Shown here: one piece after another, positions 8,407-16,537 of the stretch
Position numbering within the stretch: position 1 is the first letter of the stretch
Layout: the number at the start of each line of letters is the position of its first letter
Assembly (NCBI RefSeq): GCF_014641455.1
Contig: NZ_BMHT01000007.1
Span: 186,001-250,000 of the forward strand
Source: Hymenobacter cavernae
GTDB taxonomy: Bacteria > Bacteroidota > Bacteroidia > Cytophagales > Hymenobacteraceae
Length of the DNA stretch: 64,000 nucleotides
Reading direction: 5' to 3'
Translations under genes and position numbers: made by a program
The notes under the pieces: model-generated
Database searches by the model: none
What the model was told of the DNA's origin: nothing
What the model saw: the letters and a program-made list of their open reading frames with translations, nothing else

Positions 8407-8842
8407 CTAGTCTGAGTGGGTTACTTTCTGGGAGTTTAGGCGAATTCAGGTAGTCCATGATTAGTTCTTTGTAGTGCTCGAAGTTGTCGACTACAGCCAC
8501 TTTGTAGCCCATGGCGCGTAGCTGCTCAATACGTTTGCTCTGAATCGGGCTAAGCTTATTCTTGCCCACTTTGAATTCGAAGTAGAAGCCGTGATAAGAG
8601 GTGCCGAAAGGAGACGAGCAAGGCACGCTTAGAAACCAGTCGGGTATACCTGGGATTAGGCCGCGGCTCGTGTCAAGAGCTGCCGTGAGTGCTGACTTTG
8701 CTCCATCATTATGAATCATGAAGCCTAGGCCGCGCAAGTGTTGGAACTCTGGTAAGCTGCACAGCTCATTGTGAAACCACGTATGGCAGGTGGATTGGAG
8801 CCGTGATTCACGTTGTTTTTCGGTCTCGGGTAGGAAAGACAT
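8399..8842 (-). CDS. VRR-NUC domain nuclease
   Basis: A 147-aa protein with the PD-(D/E)xK-like VRR-NUC fold found in phage replication modules and in FAN1. The active-site pattern is visible: GIPDWFLSVP gives the Asp and YFEFKVGKNKLSPIQ gives the ExK. These are followed by the family-typical RIEQLRAMGYKVAVVDN. The N-terminus (QRESRLQSTCHTWFHNELC) fits the helical lead of the family. It probably processes branched DNA during phage replication. It is downstream of the primase-helicase gene and across the inverted-repeat region at 8887-9022. Confidence 0.82.
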   Translation of the reverse strand: MSFLPETEKQRESRLQSTCHTWFHNELCSLPEFQHLRGLGFMIHNDGAKSALTAALDTSRGLIPGIPDWFLSVPCSSPFGTSYHGFYFEFKVGKNKLSPIQSKRIEQLRAMGYKVAVVDNFEHYKELIMDYLNSPKLPESNPLRLGA

Positions 8843-8886
8843 GTATATAACTATTTAAAGAACGAATAAGACCTTTTTAGAAGAGA

Positions 8887-9022
8887 GGCCACGAAGGCCA
8901 CGAACGAGCCTACTTCTCTGCCTATATTTCGTTTTATTACATTTCTTAGAAATGTGATTCTAGGAATAATAGAAAAATGAAATAGTAGCCGGGAAATAAG
9001 AGAGTTCGTGGCCTTCATGGCC
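8887..9022. other. AT-rich region flanked by 19-bp inverted repeats (candidate phage origin)
   Basis: This 190-bp gap inside the early operon holds GGCCACGAAGGCCACGAAC (8887-8905) and its inverse (9004-9022, 18 of 19 matching). The arms flank an AT-rich stretch. At its left-centre is a perfect hairpin ACATTTC-TTA-GAAATGT (8939-8955). Arms plus an AT-rich core next to primase-helicase genes is a plausible origin of replication; a terminator or an mRNA processing site is the alternative. Confidence 0.4.
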
Positions 9023-9032
9023 TGTCGAACTA

Positions 9033-11483
9033 TTAAGCCTTTGAAAATCTGATATTTGTATCACGGAGCCCAGCATAGCCGCCGGAATCCCGTTGCTCAT
9101 CAGCTGTGAGACCTTCGTAGTAAGCGTAGTCTTTAAGCCAGCCATTGAACTTGCGTTGGCTGCAAGTCTTTTCGTCAAAGCCTGTGAGGTCACGGAATAG
9201 CGTCCAAAGTGTACGTTTCCCATACCACTGACCTAGCTTGATTTCGTCCCTTGCAAAGTCTGCGAATTCCTCAGACGTCTTTTGAATAAGCTTGCGCCGG
9301 TTCAAATTGATGGGCGGTGCTTTCTTGACACCTTTTGCTAAGTAGCGTTGGCAGCAGCGTAGCATCAGGTTATCAAATAGCATCCATTCGGACTCTTCCC
9401 ATTCGTCAAACAGCTCGTGCCCGAATTCGTCGCGGGGAGTATGAGCCGCTGAGAAGTAGCTAGCCACCTCAATTTCTACTTTGCGTCCTTCATGGCTCGC
9501 GCCTTCACCAACTAGGGTGTCATTGGTATTGATGAGGAACTTTGGCGCGTCGTGAAAGTCGATGTACTGTTGCATACCTCCTTTCATTTCTACTTCCATA
9601 CCCGTTGTGATGATGGAAAACAGCTTTTCGAAAGGCAGTTTTTTTGCGTCCAAATCATCTAAAACAAGCATGTCAGTATCATGACGCACCCGCTGCCAAG
9701 CGAATTGCCGTGTGATATCGAAATTCTTACCATCAAGCTTTACCAGGGTCCGGAGCTTTTCGAGTGCCTGCACTAGAAGTCCCTTACCAGTGCGGCCGGC
9801 GGCGCCACCGCGGGTTATTGCCTCATCACATAGTACAACAGCGTAGCACTCCGTACGGGACTTGTGCCGGTGCATCAAGTAGCCTAGGGCACTAGTTAGG
9901 GAGTCGAGACGGGCGCTGTTGTCAGCCGTGATTAGCTGTAAATACTTGCCGAATTCGCCGTAGTTGGCCACCTCAAACGAGTTGAACAGATTGAAGCCGG
10001 TAAAGTCTCGGTCAATGCACTGAGTAGCCCAAATGCGACCGGGCAAAGCCGAATAGGGGCGCGGGGTAATAGCAGCTTTTGTCACTTCAACCCAGACGTT
10101 ACGAAAGAAGAAATAGGCAGATTGCTTAGTGTCGCGTACGAAGCTTTCACCGACAACCGGCAAGAATTCTAGGGTGCCATCTTCGAACAGTTGCCGGTGT
10201 TCCTTCTGTATCCGGTCCTCTAAGATGATACGATACACGTTATCGAATTCGAATGGCAAAGAGCTTACGTAGTCGCTTACAAACTTCTTGATTTCAGCGC
10301 GGGTAACCTCTCTGACAATGTTGTTTTCAATGTGTACGGGCACATAATGCTTTCCTTGTTGGTGCATGGCAAAGCCAGCCGACGCAAGCCAGTTGATGTA
10401 CTTAGCGCGGCTAATCTGCAGCACGTACACATCTTCTGCTTTCGTCTTGCCCTCTTTGTGCATCACGTCCCAGAACGTGAGCAGTACCCTATCTTCCTCA
10501 GCGTAGATAGCTTCTACGGCCGGCTGCAGCACGTCGGCGGGTATACCCTGGGTAGCAGCTAGCATGGCCACTACTTGCCCTGGCTTCTCACGTTCACGCT
10601 TCAGGTTGCGTACGGTGTATTGCACTTGCTCTGGCAACACTGGCTTCTTTTGCCCGTCGCGTAACCCATCTTCAATCGTTTTGAAGGCGTTTTTCGTGTC
10701 GGTTAGCTCGCGCTGGCCAATGGCTTGTTGCAGTGCCTCGCGTGCCTCATCTTCCCGAAGGAAGCCCGACGCAATGTAGCCACCGCACAAAAACGCCATC
10801 TTATTAAGCGTAACGTGCTTGGTACCATCTACAGCGCTGAGCACCTTATTTACAGCTGTGCGAAGCGCTACTTGCCCGTAACCCTCGCCATTACGCGAGG
10901 CTTGCCAAGTAGTAGTAGGCACCGGCTTCTTAGGCTCTGGCTCAGCTATAGTTTCCTCAAATACCGGCGCCGTAGGCTTGAAGTATAGTGCAGGGTCATA
11001 GGAGACAAAGCGAGGGCGCGAGACGTCGGGTAAGCTATCGATTGTTACGCTGTAGGTCTCTTTATAGAAAGCCTGAAGTGCCCGGAAGCTTTCGGCGTGG
11101 TGCTCAGTTGGGATGCGTACGATAGCGCAGAAGCCGGCGCCACCTACGCTCGTGAAGCACGAATAAGTAAATGTATCTTGCTCAATGAGTTGACGCTTTG
11201 CTTTCAAGTCAACACCTGGGTTTTTATCAGCGTCAACGTCAAGCGCTACAAAGCCGCTGTGAGCTGTAAGCCCATCTTCACAACGCTTTGAGAAGGTGCC
11301 ACTAACCGTGAAGTAGGGCACAGTTTTCTTAGCCTCGCGCAACTCGGTTTTCGATTCGCACCGGCGCACTAGCTCAACTTGTGTCCGCCATTTTCCCTCA
11401 CGTATTCCCCGTAGCACAGACTCAATGGATAAGTCTTTGCCCTGGGTGGTTTGATTGATGTTGGGGAATATTGAGACGTTCAT
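9033..11483 (-). CDS. Phage primase-helicase (BT4734-like N-terminus, SF3/D5-type ATPase)
   Basis: An 816-aa replication protein. The N-terminal 190 residues match the BT4734/VirE-N-type primase-polymerase-like domain of Bacteroidota elements (GFVALDVDADKNPG, CFTSVGGAGFCAIVRIP, DVSRPRFVSYDP). The C-terminal half is a primase-associated ATPase, with Walker A in GGAAGRTGKGLLVQ, Walker B in DTDMLVLDDLD and a sensor region KFLINTND. It should unwind and prime DNA at the phage origin. Its start overlaps the helicase stop by one base, and it is the last core replication gene before the candidate origin. Confidence 0.85.
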   Translation of the reverse strand: MNVSIFPNINQTTQGKDLSIESVLRGIREGKWRTQVELVRRCESKTELREAKKTVPYFTVSGTFSKRCEDGLTAHSGFVALDVDADKNPGVDLKAKRQLIEQDTFTYSCFTSVGGAGFCAIVRIPTEHHAESFRALQAFYKETYSVTIDSLPDVSRPRFVSYDPALYFKPTAPVFEETIAEPEPKKPVPTTTWQASRNGEGYGQVALRTAVNKVLSAVDGTKHVTLNKMAFLCGGYIASGFLREDEAREALQQAIGQRELTDTKNAFKTIEDGLRDGQKKPVLPEQVQYTVRNLKREREKPGQVVAMLAATQGIPADVLQPAVEAIYAEEDRVLLTFWDVMHKEGKTKAEDVYVLQISRAKYINWLASAGFAMHQQGKHYVPVHIENNIVREVTRAEIKKFVSDYVSSLPFEFDNVYRIILEDRIQKEHRQLFEDGTLEFLPVVGESFVRDTKQSAYFFFRNVWVEVTKAAITPRPYSALPGRIWATQCIDRDFTGFNLFNSFEVANYGEFGKYLQLITADNSARLDSLTSALGYLMHRHKSRTECYAVVLCDEAITRGGAAGRTGKGLLVQALEKLRTLVKLDGKNFDITRQFAWQRVRHDTDMLVLDDLDAKKLPFEKLFSIITTGMEVEMKGGMQQYIDFHDAPKFLINTNDTLVGEGASHEGRKVEIEVASYFSAAHTPRDEFGHELFDEWEESEWMLFDNLMLRCCQRYLAKGVKKAPPINLNRRKLIQKTSEEFADFARDEIKLGQWYGKRTLWTLFRDLTGFDEKTCSQRKFNGWLKDYAYYEGLTADEQRDSGGYAGLRDTNIRFSKA

Positions 11484-12898
11484 TATGCTTCTATTGATTC
11501 ATTGCGCTTGCTCAGCTGAATGTGTACCCAGCCGGGTTTATAATTCATCAGCTCAGCGAATTCGTATAGCTCATCTTCTGTCATGTCAGCCCATGACTTT
11601 TTCAGGTGCTCGGGGCGTTGGGGCTTAGCTGCTTTGACTTTCACGCTCTTAGGCAAGAAGTCCGTTAGCTCTATGAATTCTGCCTCCTGTAGCTCCATTG
11701 TCTCCGAAGCGAAGCGGTGCGCGCACTGTGGGCATTGCGCCACCGACAGATACAGCAGCCGTTCACAGCCGGGGCACATCTTCTGGGGCGGTGAATCTGA
11801 GACGCCACTAGCTTTGCGCTTATTCGTAGTGCTTAGCTCGTATTCTTCCGGATGCTCGACAGGCCCAAATTGCCGAACGTTGCCGCCTTGGTCAATTACA
11901 GTACAGTATTTCTTGCCCGGCGCCGTTCTAAGCCCGCGGCCAACCATCTGCAGATACAGTGACTTTGATTTAGTCGCGCGGTTCAAAATCACGGTTTCAA
12001 TAGCTGGCAAGTCGAAACCTTCAGTAAGCAAGTTGACGTTGCACAGCACCTCGAATTTGCCGGCGCGAAAGTCCTGTAGAAGCCGCTTGCGGGTATCCTT
12101 ATGGGTGTCCCCGTCAACGTGCTCAGCTTGGATGCCGGCGGCTAAGAAGGCGTCACGAACGTTAAGCGAGTGCTCGACATTGATGTTGAACACCACTGCC
12201 TTAGTACCTGGGGCGAACTTCTGATAGTTCTTAACAACCCCGTCGTATAGCTCGCGCTTGTCGAACGAGGCGAACAGCTGCTTTTTATCGTAGTCCCCGC
12301 GCACAACGTCTACTTTATCTAGCGCCGGCTCTAAGTCCTTCCGTGTGCCGTAGTAGCGCGGCGGCGTAAGGTGCCCTTGTTCTATCAGCTCAGCAACCGT
12401 AATAGGGGCAACAATCACGTCGTACACGTCACCTAGGCCGCGCCCATCCATTCGATAAGGAGTAGCCGTGAGTCCGATAATTTTAGCTTCAGGGTACTTA
12501 TCGAGTAGTTCGATAAACGACGGGCTAACGCTGTGATGTGCCTCGTCAACAAACACCACTTTAGCATTTGGCATGTCACGCTTGATAAGCGTCTGAATGC
12601 TGGCCACCTGCACATTCTTTCGGCGCCTGGGTGGGTAGCCTGCCATGATGATACCCGGCGCAATGTCGAACTGTATAAGCCGGTCGGCTGCTTGCTCAAC
12701 TAGCTCTTTGCGGTGCGCCATGAAAAGAACGGGGTTGCCCTTTTCGTCGCTGCCATGAATCATGCTGCCTGCAATGGTAGTCTTGCCGCCACCGGTGGGC
12801 ACTACTACTAGAATTCTACGGTGCCCGTCGCGTATGGCTTGGCGTACACCCTCGATAGCCCGTAGTTGATAGTCGCGAAGTTTAGGTAGGCTAGACAC
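11483..12898 (-). CDS. DEAD/DEAH-box SF2 helicase with C-terminal zinc ribbon
   Basis: A 471-aa superfamily 2 helicase of the RadD/phage type. Motif I is VVVPTGGGKTTIAG, motif II is FVDEAHHS, motif III is GLTATPYRMDG, and motifs V-VI are TEGFDLPAIETVILNRATKS and QMVGRGLRTAPGK. Near residue 375 a CPGC...CPQC pair forms a zinc ribbon. It probably remodels DNA during phage replication or recombination. Eight bases overlap the sliding clamp gene upstream and one base overlaps the primase-helicase downstream, so translation is coupled. Confidence 0.9.
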   Translation of the reverse strand: MSSLPKLRDYQLRAIEGVRQAIRDGHRRILVVVPTGGGKTTIAGSMIHGSDEKGNPVLFMAHRKELVEQAADRLIQFDIAPGIIMAGYPPRRRKNVQVASIQTLIKRDMPNAKVVFVDEAHHSVSPSFIELLDKYPEAKIIGLTATPYRMDGRGLGDVYDVIVAPITVAELIEQGHLTPPRYYGTRKDLEPALDKVDVVRGDYDKKQLFASFDKRELYDGVVKNYQKFAPGTKAVVFNINVEHSLNVRDAFLAAGIQAEHVDGDTHKDTRKRLLQDFRAGKFEVLCNVNLLTEGFDLPAIETVILNRATKSKSLYLQMVGRGLRTAPGKKYCTVIDQGGNVRQFGPVEHPEEYELSTTNKRKASGVSDSPPQKMCPGCERLLYLSVAQCPQCAHRFASETMELQEAEFIELTDFLPKSVKVKAAKPQRPEHLKKSWADMTEDELYEFAELMNYKPGWVHIQLSKRNESIEA

Positions 12899-14048
12899 TG
12901 GCCACCTCCTTTGCTACATAGGGCATCAATACAATACGCTCAGAGGGCTTGCCCTTCTCAACATATGGGTAGATGTGTAATGGTGAGGGCGCTTGACCTA
13001 GGTTGACTTGCACCCGCTCAGACCGGATAGGGGAAAGCAAGCGCTGCAAGTAGGCTAGGGTAACGGTAACAGTCTGGTTGAAACCCTCGGGCATGTTGCA
13101 TGGGTACCACTCTTCAGCCTCGCGTGCCCACTCAGAGTTACTTACAAATAAGCGTATGCGACCATCAGCAAAGCGCAATTCCAGCCCGCTTTTCATTCCA
13201 CTATAGTTTTTCAAGCGGGTTAGGGCATCTAGTACCGGTTGCCGCTCGAAATCAATAGGGGTGCGCTTGCCCGGCTGAAAGAAGTTGTCAATACCTGGGT
13301 GCTCATGAATTAGCAAACGGGCATGTAATTGAGTATTACCCAGGCCAAACACAGCTGCCGTGTCTGAGGCTATAACGCTCACCTCACCTTCATAGCGAGC
13401 GAGCAGCGCAAGCAGGATGTTGCAGGAGCTAACAGACAGCAACATGTGCAGGTTAGCACCTTTGCAGCCGCCGGCCGCGGCGCCGCTGGCGAAGTGCGAC
13501 TGAGCCGCGCAAGTCTCAGCGCAGTTAGATTTTACAGCAAACAACAGCCCTATTAACCCTTGCACCGGCGCTGTTTTCTCGCTTTTAGCCACAGAAGGCA
13601 GCGAAAATGCTAGTGAGTTGCTTAGCTGGCTAGCGTTGAGGCCTGTGGCCTCAGCACCCCTAACAGTTGTTGGCAGGGGGAAATCTTCGGCTATTTCGCA
13701 CATCATACTGTAGCGAGCCTTGCCCTCACCAAGCAATACCAGCTTGCAGCTGATAGGGTCGTACTTGATAGCAACCGGCTTTTTGGGTAGCAGCTTCAGC
13801 GTGTCAACTAGGGTGCTTACCGGTACCGCGGCGCGGAAGGGTTGCCCAGGTATTTCTACTTTTACCGACGTGGTAATTGTTGTTTCTAGGTTCGTGGCTG
13901 TAAGCTTCAGCCATTGGCCGGCAACTTCCATAAGCACCGTGTCATTTGCGGCGTTGAGAAGGTTATTGCTTACAGCCGGTCTTACTATATCGAGAGCACC
14001 CAACAGCACACTTGGCAGAAGGGTTAGGGTGTGAAGATTCGTGTTCAT
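12891..14048 (-). CDS. dnaN: Phage-encoded DNA polymerase III beta sliding clamp
   Basis: A 385-aa beta clamp, the ring that tethers DNA polymerase to DNA. The N-terminal domain is typical (LLGALDIVRPAVSNN, LMEVAGQWLKLTATNLETTITT, FRAAVPVSTLVDTLKLLP), and the C-terminal domain has the usual RIRLFVSNSEWAREAEEW and TVTLAYLQRLLSPI blocks. Around residues 175-200 there is an unusual Cys/Gly/Ala-rich insertion (NCAETCAAQ...GAAAGGCKG). No DNA polymerase gene is in view, so the clamp must recruit the host enzyme or a polymerase outside the window. The symbol denotes the family; this is a phage paralog, not the host copy. Confidence 0.87.
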   Translation of the reverse strand: MNTNLHTLTLLPSVLLGALDIVRPAVSNNLLNAANDTVLMEVAGQWLKLTATNLETTITTSVKVEIPGQPFRAAVPVSTLVDTLKLLPKKPVAIKYDPISCKLVLLGEGKARYSMMCEIAEDFPLPTTVRGAEATGLNASQLSNSLAFSLPSVAKSEKTAPVQGLIGLLFAVKSNCAETCAAQSHFASGAAAGGCKGANLHMLLSVSSCNILLALLARYEGEVSVIASDTAAVFGLGNTQLHARLLIHEHPGIDNFFQPGKRTPIDFERQPVLDALTRLKNYSGMKSGLELRFADGRIRLFVSNSEWAREAEEWYPCNMPEGFNQTVTVTLAYLQRLLSPIRSERVQVNLGQAPSPLHIYPYVEKGKPSERIVLMPYVAKEVASV

Positions 14049-14052
14049 ATAA

Positions 14053-14262
14053 TTATTCTGTCTTATCGACTATTTGAAGGGGTTGCGTGCCGCAGAGGTC
14101 TTTTAGTATGTTGTTAATCGCTGTTTGACAGCCTCTTACAGTCGAGTAGTTCTTGTGACTGTTGAGTACTACAGTACCATTCCTGGCAATGAGGGAGAAT
14201 TGAAATGTCCCCGAATCATCAATTGCCTTGTAGATTTCCCAATAAGACCGACCTTGCGCCAT
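14053..14262 (-). CDS. YegP-like DUF1508 domain protein
   Basis: A 69-aa protein with a single DUF1508/YegP-type repeat: FQFSLIARNGTVVLNSHKNYSTVRGCQTAINNI, the usual phenylalanine-rich strand pair followed by Y.S...C..AI. The biochemical role of this fold is not known. It lies 4 bp upstream of the clamp gene and 2 bp after a very small gene, in a tight operon. Confidence 0.7.
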   Translation of the reverse strand: MAQGRSYWEIYKAIDDSGTFQFSLIARNGTVVLNSHKNYSTVRGCQTAINNILKDLCGTQPLQIVDKTE

Positions 14263-14264
14263 GG

Positions 14265-14411
14265 CTATAAGGATGAACAGCCACAGAGCATGTAGACCAA
14301 AGCGGCAAGCAAACCCATGATAACTAGGCGTTTGCGGTCTTTTGCTATCTTCTTTTTGCGCCGACCAACGGGTACTGAATAGGTGCGTGGGTGTGAAATA
14401 GCACTAGGCAC
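14265..14411 (-). CDS. 48-aa small membrane / lipoprotein-like phage peptide
   Basis: This short ORF starts with GTG at 14411 inside the last codons of the upstream gene (8-nt overlap) and stops 2 bp before the next start. The product has a basic N-terminal half (VGRRKKKIAKDRKR) followed by a single hydrophobic segment (LVIMGLLAALVYMLCGCSSL) ending at the C-terminus. The LCGCSS looks like a lipobox, but almost nothing follows it, so it is more likely a tail-anchored or membrane-inserted peptide. Exact packing between neighbours argues it is a real gene; an internal ATG could also serve as start. Function unknown. Confidence 0.55.
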   Translation of the reverse strand: MPSAISHPRTYSVPVGRRKKKIAKDRKRLVIMGLLAALVYMLCGCSSL

Positions 14412-14805
14412 GGCGCACCTCCTTTCTTATGTAGTGCCCAGGATTGATAGTGAGAGCAATACCCTTGGAGCGCAAGAAGTCGACAACTACAGCGCTACGA
14501 ACTATGCTAGCTGTATCGTGTAAATTCACGAAAGCCAGCGCGGTAGGTTTCTCGTATACCTGTAGTTGGCTTAGCACTGCCTGTGCATCTTCAGCAGCAA
14601 AGAGGACTGGCTTAACCTTGTCTAGCTCGTAATAGTCAAATACTCCCTTGTCAGGAAAGCGCACTTCAGCGCGTTGGGCTTCCCAAGTCTGGCAGTAGGG
14701 CAACCCTACTAATGTGCCGGTACCATGGGCCGGGCTAAGTAGCTCAATATCAGCACTGAGGTAGTGCTGTAGCTGCTTAAGAAGCAGCTTGTTTGGAGAA
14801 TCCAT
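14404..14805 (-). CDS. Early phage protein of unknown function
   Basis: A 133-aa protein I do not recognise. The N-terminal half looks like a small beta barrel (SADIELLSPAHGTGTLVGLPY, AEVRFPDKGVFDYYELDKVKPVLF), similar in outline to proteins that read a property of the template. The C-terminal half is mixed alpha/beta and ends in a basic tail (HYIRKEVRRA). It is in the early replication operon between two small genes, with tight spacing downstream. Confidence 0.6.
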   Translation of the reverse strand: MDSPNKLLLKQLQHYLSADIELLSPAHGTGTLVGLPYCQTWEAQRAEVRFPDKGVFDYYELDKVKPVLFAAEDAQAVLSQLQVYEKPTALAFVNLHDTASIVRSAVVVDFLRSKGIALTINPGHYIRKEVRRA

Positions 14806-14853
14806 TGTATATTTAAGCCTGTTTTAGTTTTACCAATTGGCGGGTCGCTGTTC

Positions 14854-15090
14854 CTAGGCAGCGGCCCGCCTTTCTTTTTGGATGGGTAGCCAGCAAAAGC
14901 CACCAAAGCAGAATTCTTGCGTTTCCTTGCGGTCAATGACCCAACCCGCCCGACGTGCAGCGCCAATGATTTTGTCGGCTGCTACCTCACACTCTGCTAA
15001 GCGTAAGACCCTCGCGGCGCTGTCAAGCGTGTACCATTTGTCACGTTCAAAAAGCCTCAGCAGAAAATCAGCGTATTGGGCGGGTGTCAT
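14854..15090 (-). CDS. Small winged-helix-like phage protein
   Basis: A 78-aa protein, mostly helical, with a layout suggesting a winged helix: MTPAQYADFLLRLFERDKWYTLDSAARVLRL, then AADKIIGAARRAGWVIDRKE and a short beta hairpin with two Cys (FCFGGFCWLPI). No family is certain. It starts 3 bp after the stop of the SSB-like gene, so it is co-translated with it. A GC-rich hairpin overlaps its 3' end. Confidence 0.55.
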   Translation of the reverse strand: MTPAQYADFLLRLFERDKWYTLDSAARVLRLAECEVAADKIIGAARRAGWVIDRKETQEFCFGGFCWLPIQKERRAAA

Positions 15091-15093
15091 TGT

Positions 15094-15732
15094 TTAGAAA
15101 GGCAAATCATCATCACCAGCAGGCACCGCGGCTGAAGGTGCAGGAGCCGGCGTGGCTACAGGCGCCGGTGCGGGCGCGGGTGCTGCTTGTGGAGCCGGTG
15201 TGGTACCGGTAGTAGCGAATGGGTCGCCACCGGTTAGCAGCGCTTGCAGGTTGATTGGCCGTGCTATGAAAGCAGCTTTTACAGCGTCACTTACTGCCTT
15301 GGGCGGCACAGGCACTACAGCGTATTCGGTTTTCAAGCCGGCGCCCGTTTTGGTAATCTTCAGGTCGTAATTCTTGGGGTGTCCCCAATTTGAATCACGG
15401 CTTAGCTCAGCAATTGAGGTTTTGATACCAGTTTGGGTTATCTCCCAAATCCCCATTTCGCCCGTTGCATAGTCGTACACCGTGACTGCCCAGAATTCTT
15501 TCGGCTTTTGAGGGTTGTTGCCCGGGTCGGTCGGGTTCATATCGGCCGGCGCGGTACTTGGCTTCATGAGGGTGCGTACTGGCTTGTTCTCACGGTTGAA
15601 GTACAGCCATCCGATAAGCGGCTGCTTACCTAGGATACGGACACAGTTTTCGCCGTTTTGGGGCTTGAAGTAGGCGCCACCAGCTTGAGGTACTTCGTAG
15701 GTTTCTGGTAGAAAAGCGTTCGCAGTTGACAT
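15094..15732 (-). CDS. Phage single-stranded DNA-binding-like protein
   Basis: A 212-aa protein counted from the ATG at 15732 (MSTANAFLPETYEVPQ). A longer frame to 15825 would add a phenylalanine-rich stretch that looks non-coding. The body has an OB-fold-like beta pattern (PQNGENCVRILGKQPLIGWLYF, FWAVTVYDYATGEMGIWEI). An Ala/Pro-rich linker (about 175-205) then leads to the acidic tip DDDLPF, which is the recognition tail of single-stranded DNA-binding proteins. It would coat DNA during phage replication and recruit partners through that tip. It sits at the head of the replication operon. Confidence 0.7.
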   Translation of the reverse strand: MSTANAFLPETYEVPQAGGAYFKPQNGENCVRILGKQPLIGWLYFNRENKPVRTLMKPSTAPADMNPTDPGNNPQKPKEFWAVTVYDYATGEMGIWEITQTGIKTSIAELSRDSNWGHPKNYDLKITKTGAGLKTEYAVVPVPPKAVSDAVKAAFIARPINLQALLTGGDPFATTGTTPAPQAAPAPAPAPVATPAPAPSAAVPAGDDDLPF

Positions 15733-15837
15733 AAAAAAGGAGGTAAAAGGGTTTGAGGAAATGAGAATGAGAAAAAAGAAATGGTCTAAATTGACCAGGG
15801 TTAGTGCTTGTGATAGTAGCAGCAAATGCCTATCGAC

Positions 15838-16137
15838 TTAGGATGCTAAGCGCATTGCAGGAGCATTCAGGCGCTTGCTCAACTTGTATTCAATGCAGGC
15901 ACTGCGACTGTAAGTGGGGCGGGTGCCTAGCTTCGAATACTTCAGTAAGCTTCCTGGTTTATCTCGCTCAGCAATCAGTGTGGTGCGAGATTTAATGCCA
16001 GTGATCTTGAGGGCTGTAGCCGTATCTATTTCGTCGTCTACTGACTCTATATAGGCATCTAGCTTAGCCTTGATACCTTGGACTAGTTCAATTACTACTG
16101 CTAGATCATCCGGCGTAACAAAGGATAGAGAAGCCAT
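15838..16137 (-). CDS. Helix-turn-helix DNA-binding protein (excisionase/MerR-like)
   Basis: A 99-aa protein with an N-terminal coiled helix (LAVVIELVQGIKAKLDAYIESV). A C-terminal DNA-binding module follows (TALKITGIKSRTTLIAERDKPGSLLKYSKLGTRPTYSRSACIEYKL, given here as one continuous segment of the protein's second half). This matches the helix-turn-helix plus wing proteins common in Bacteroidota mobile elements, which act as excisionases or replication regulators. It is the second gene of the early operon, 5 bp after the Cro-like gene. Confidence 0.65.
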   Translation of the reverse strand: MASLSFVTPDDLAVVIELVQGIKAKLDAYIESVDDEIDTATALKITGIKSRTTLIAERDKPGSLLKYSKLGTRPTYSRSACIEYKLSKRLNAPAMRLAS

Positions 16138-16142
16138 AGCAA

Positions 16143-16373
16143 TTAGTTAGTGAAAGTAACGGGGGTTAGCATTTCGGTTAGCTCGCGCTGAACATCAGCA
16201 GTGCCAGCTTCTTTGATAATGCGCACAGCCTCTATTACCACTCTGTTATTTGGCTTAGCAGAGCGCAAAGCACTGTACACGCCTTGTCGGCTGATACCTA
16301 GTGAATTGGCTATTTTGTTTACTGAGCCATGGGGCAAGAGCCGCTGCAATTGCTTGTCATTCTCTTGAATCAT
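16143..16373 (-). CDS. Cro-like HTH regulator
   Basis: A 76-aa protein with a helix-turn-helix (GSVNKIANSLGISRQGVYSALRSAKPNNRVVIEAVRII). It is the first gene of the leftward early operon, divergent from the cI-like repressor, which is the usual place for a Cro antirepressor. The intervening 164 bp hold repeated TAG-rich palindromes that both proteins could bind. Role inferred from position. Confidence 0.65.
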   Translation of the reverse strand: MIQENDKQLQRLLPHGSVNKIANSLGISRQGVYSALRSAKPNNRVVIEAVRIIKEAGTADVQRELTEMLTPVTFTN

Positions 16374-16421
16374 GTTTAGTATTGTTTACTTTCTATTGTC
16401 ATTCAGTTGACATTTCAAAAG

Positions 16422-16519
16422 TAGTTAGCTATACTAACTATATCAAGTGAAAGACTAAAAAAAGTTAGTAATACCGAAATATTCTTTACAAAAGGATAGT
16501 ATTGCTAAACTAAATACTA
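16422..16519. promoter_or_regulatory. Lysogeny control region: operator-like palindromes
   Basis: Two inverted repeats lie between the divergent cro-like and repressor genes: TAGTTAG-CTATA-CTAACTA (16422-16440) and TAGTATT-N9-AATACTA (16497-16519). Related half-sites occur at about 16376-16388 and 16462-16474. These are likely repressor and Cro operators over the two divergent promoters. Confidence 0.6.
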
Positions 16520-16537
16520 CAAACACTCACTTTTGAC

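Noticed and set aside
11583..12224. 213-aa frame antisense to the SF2 helicase
   Set aside because: Ser/Cys/Arg-rich shadow; the helicase motifs on the other strand are complete.
14839..14875. GC-rich hairpin GGCGGGTCGCTG / CAGCGGCCCGCC followed by a T run on the plus strand
   Set aside because: No rightward gene lies before it, and on the leftward strand, where the genes are, there is no T run; it overlaps the end of a coding frame and may be chance.
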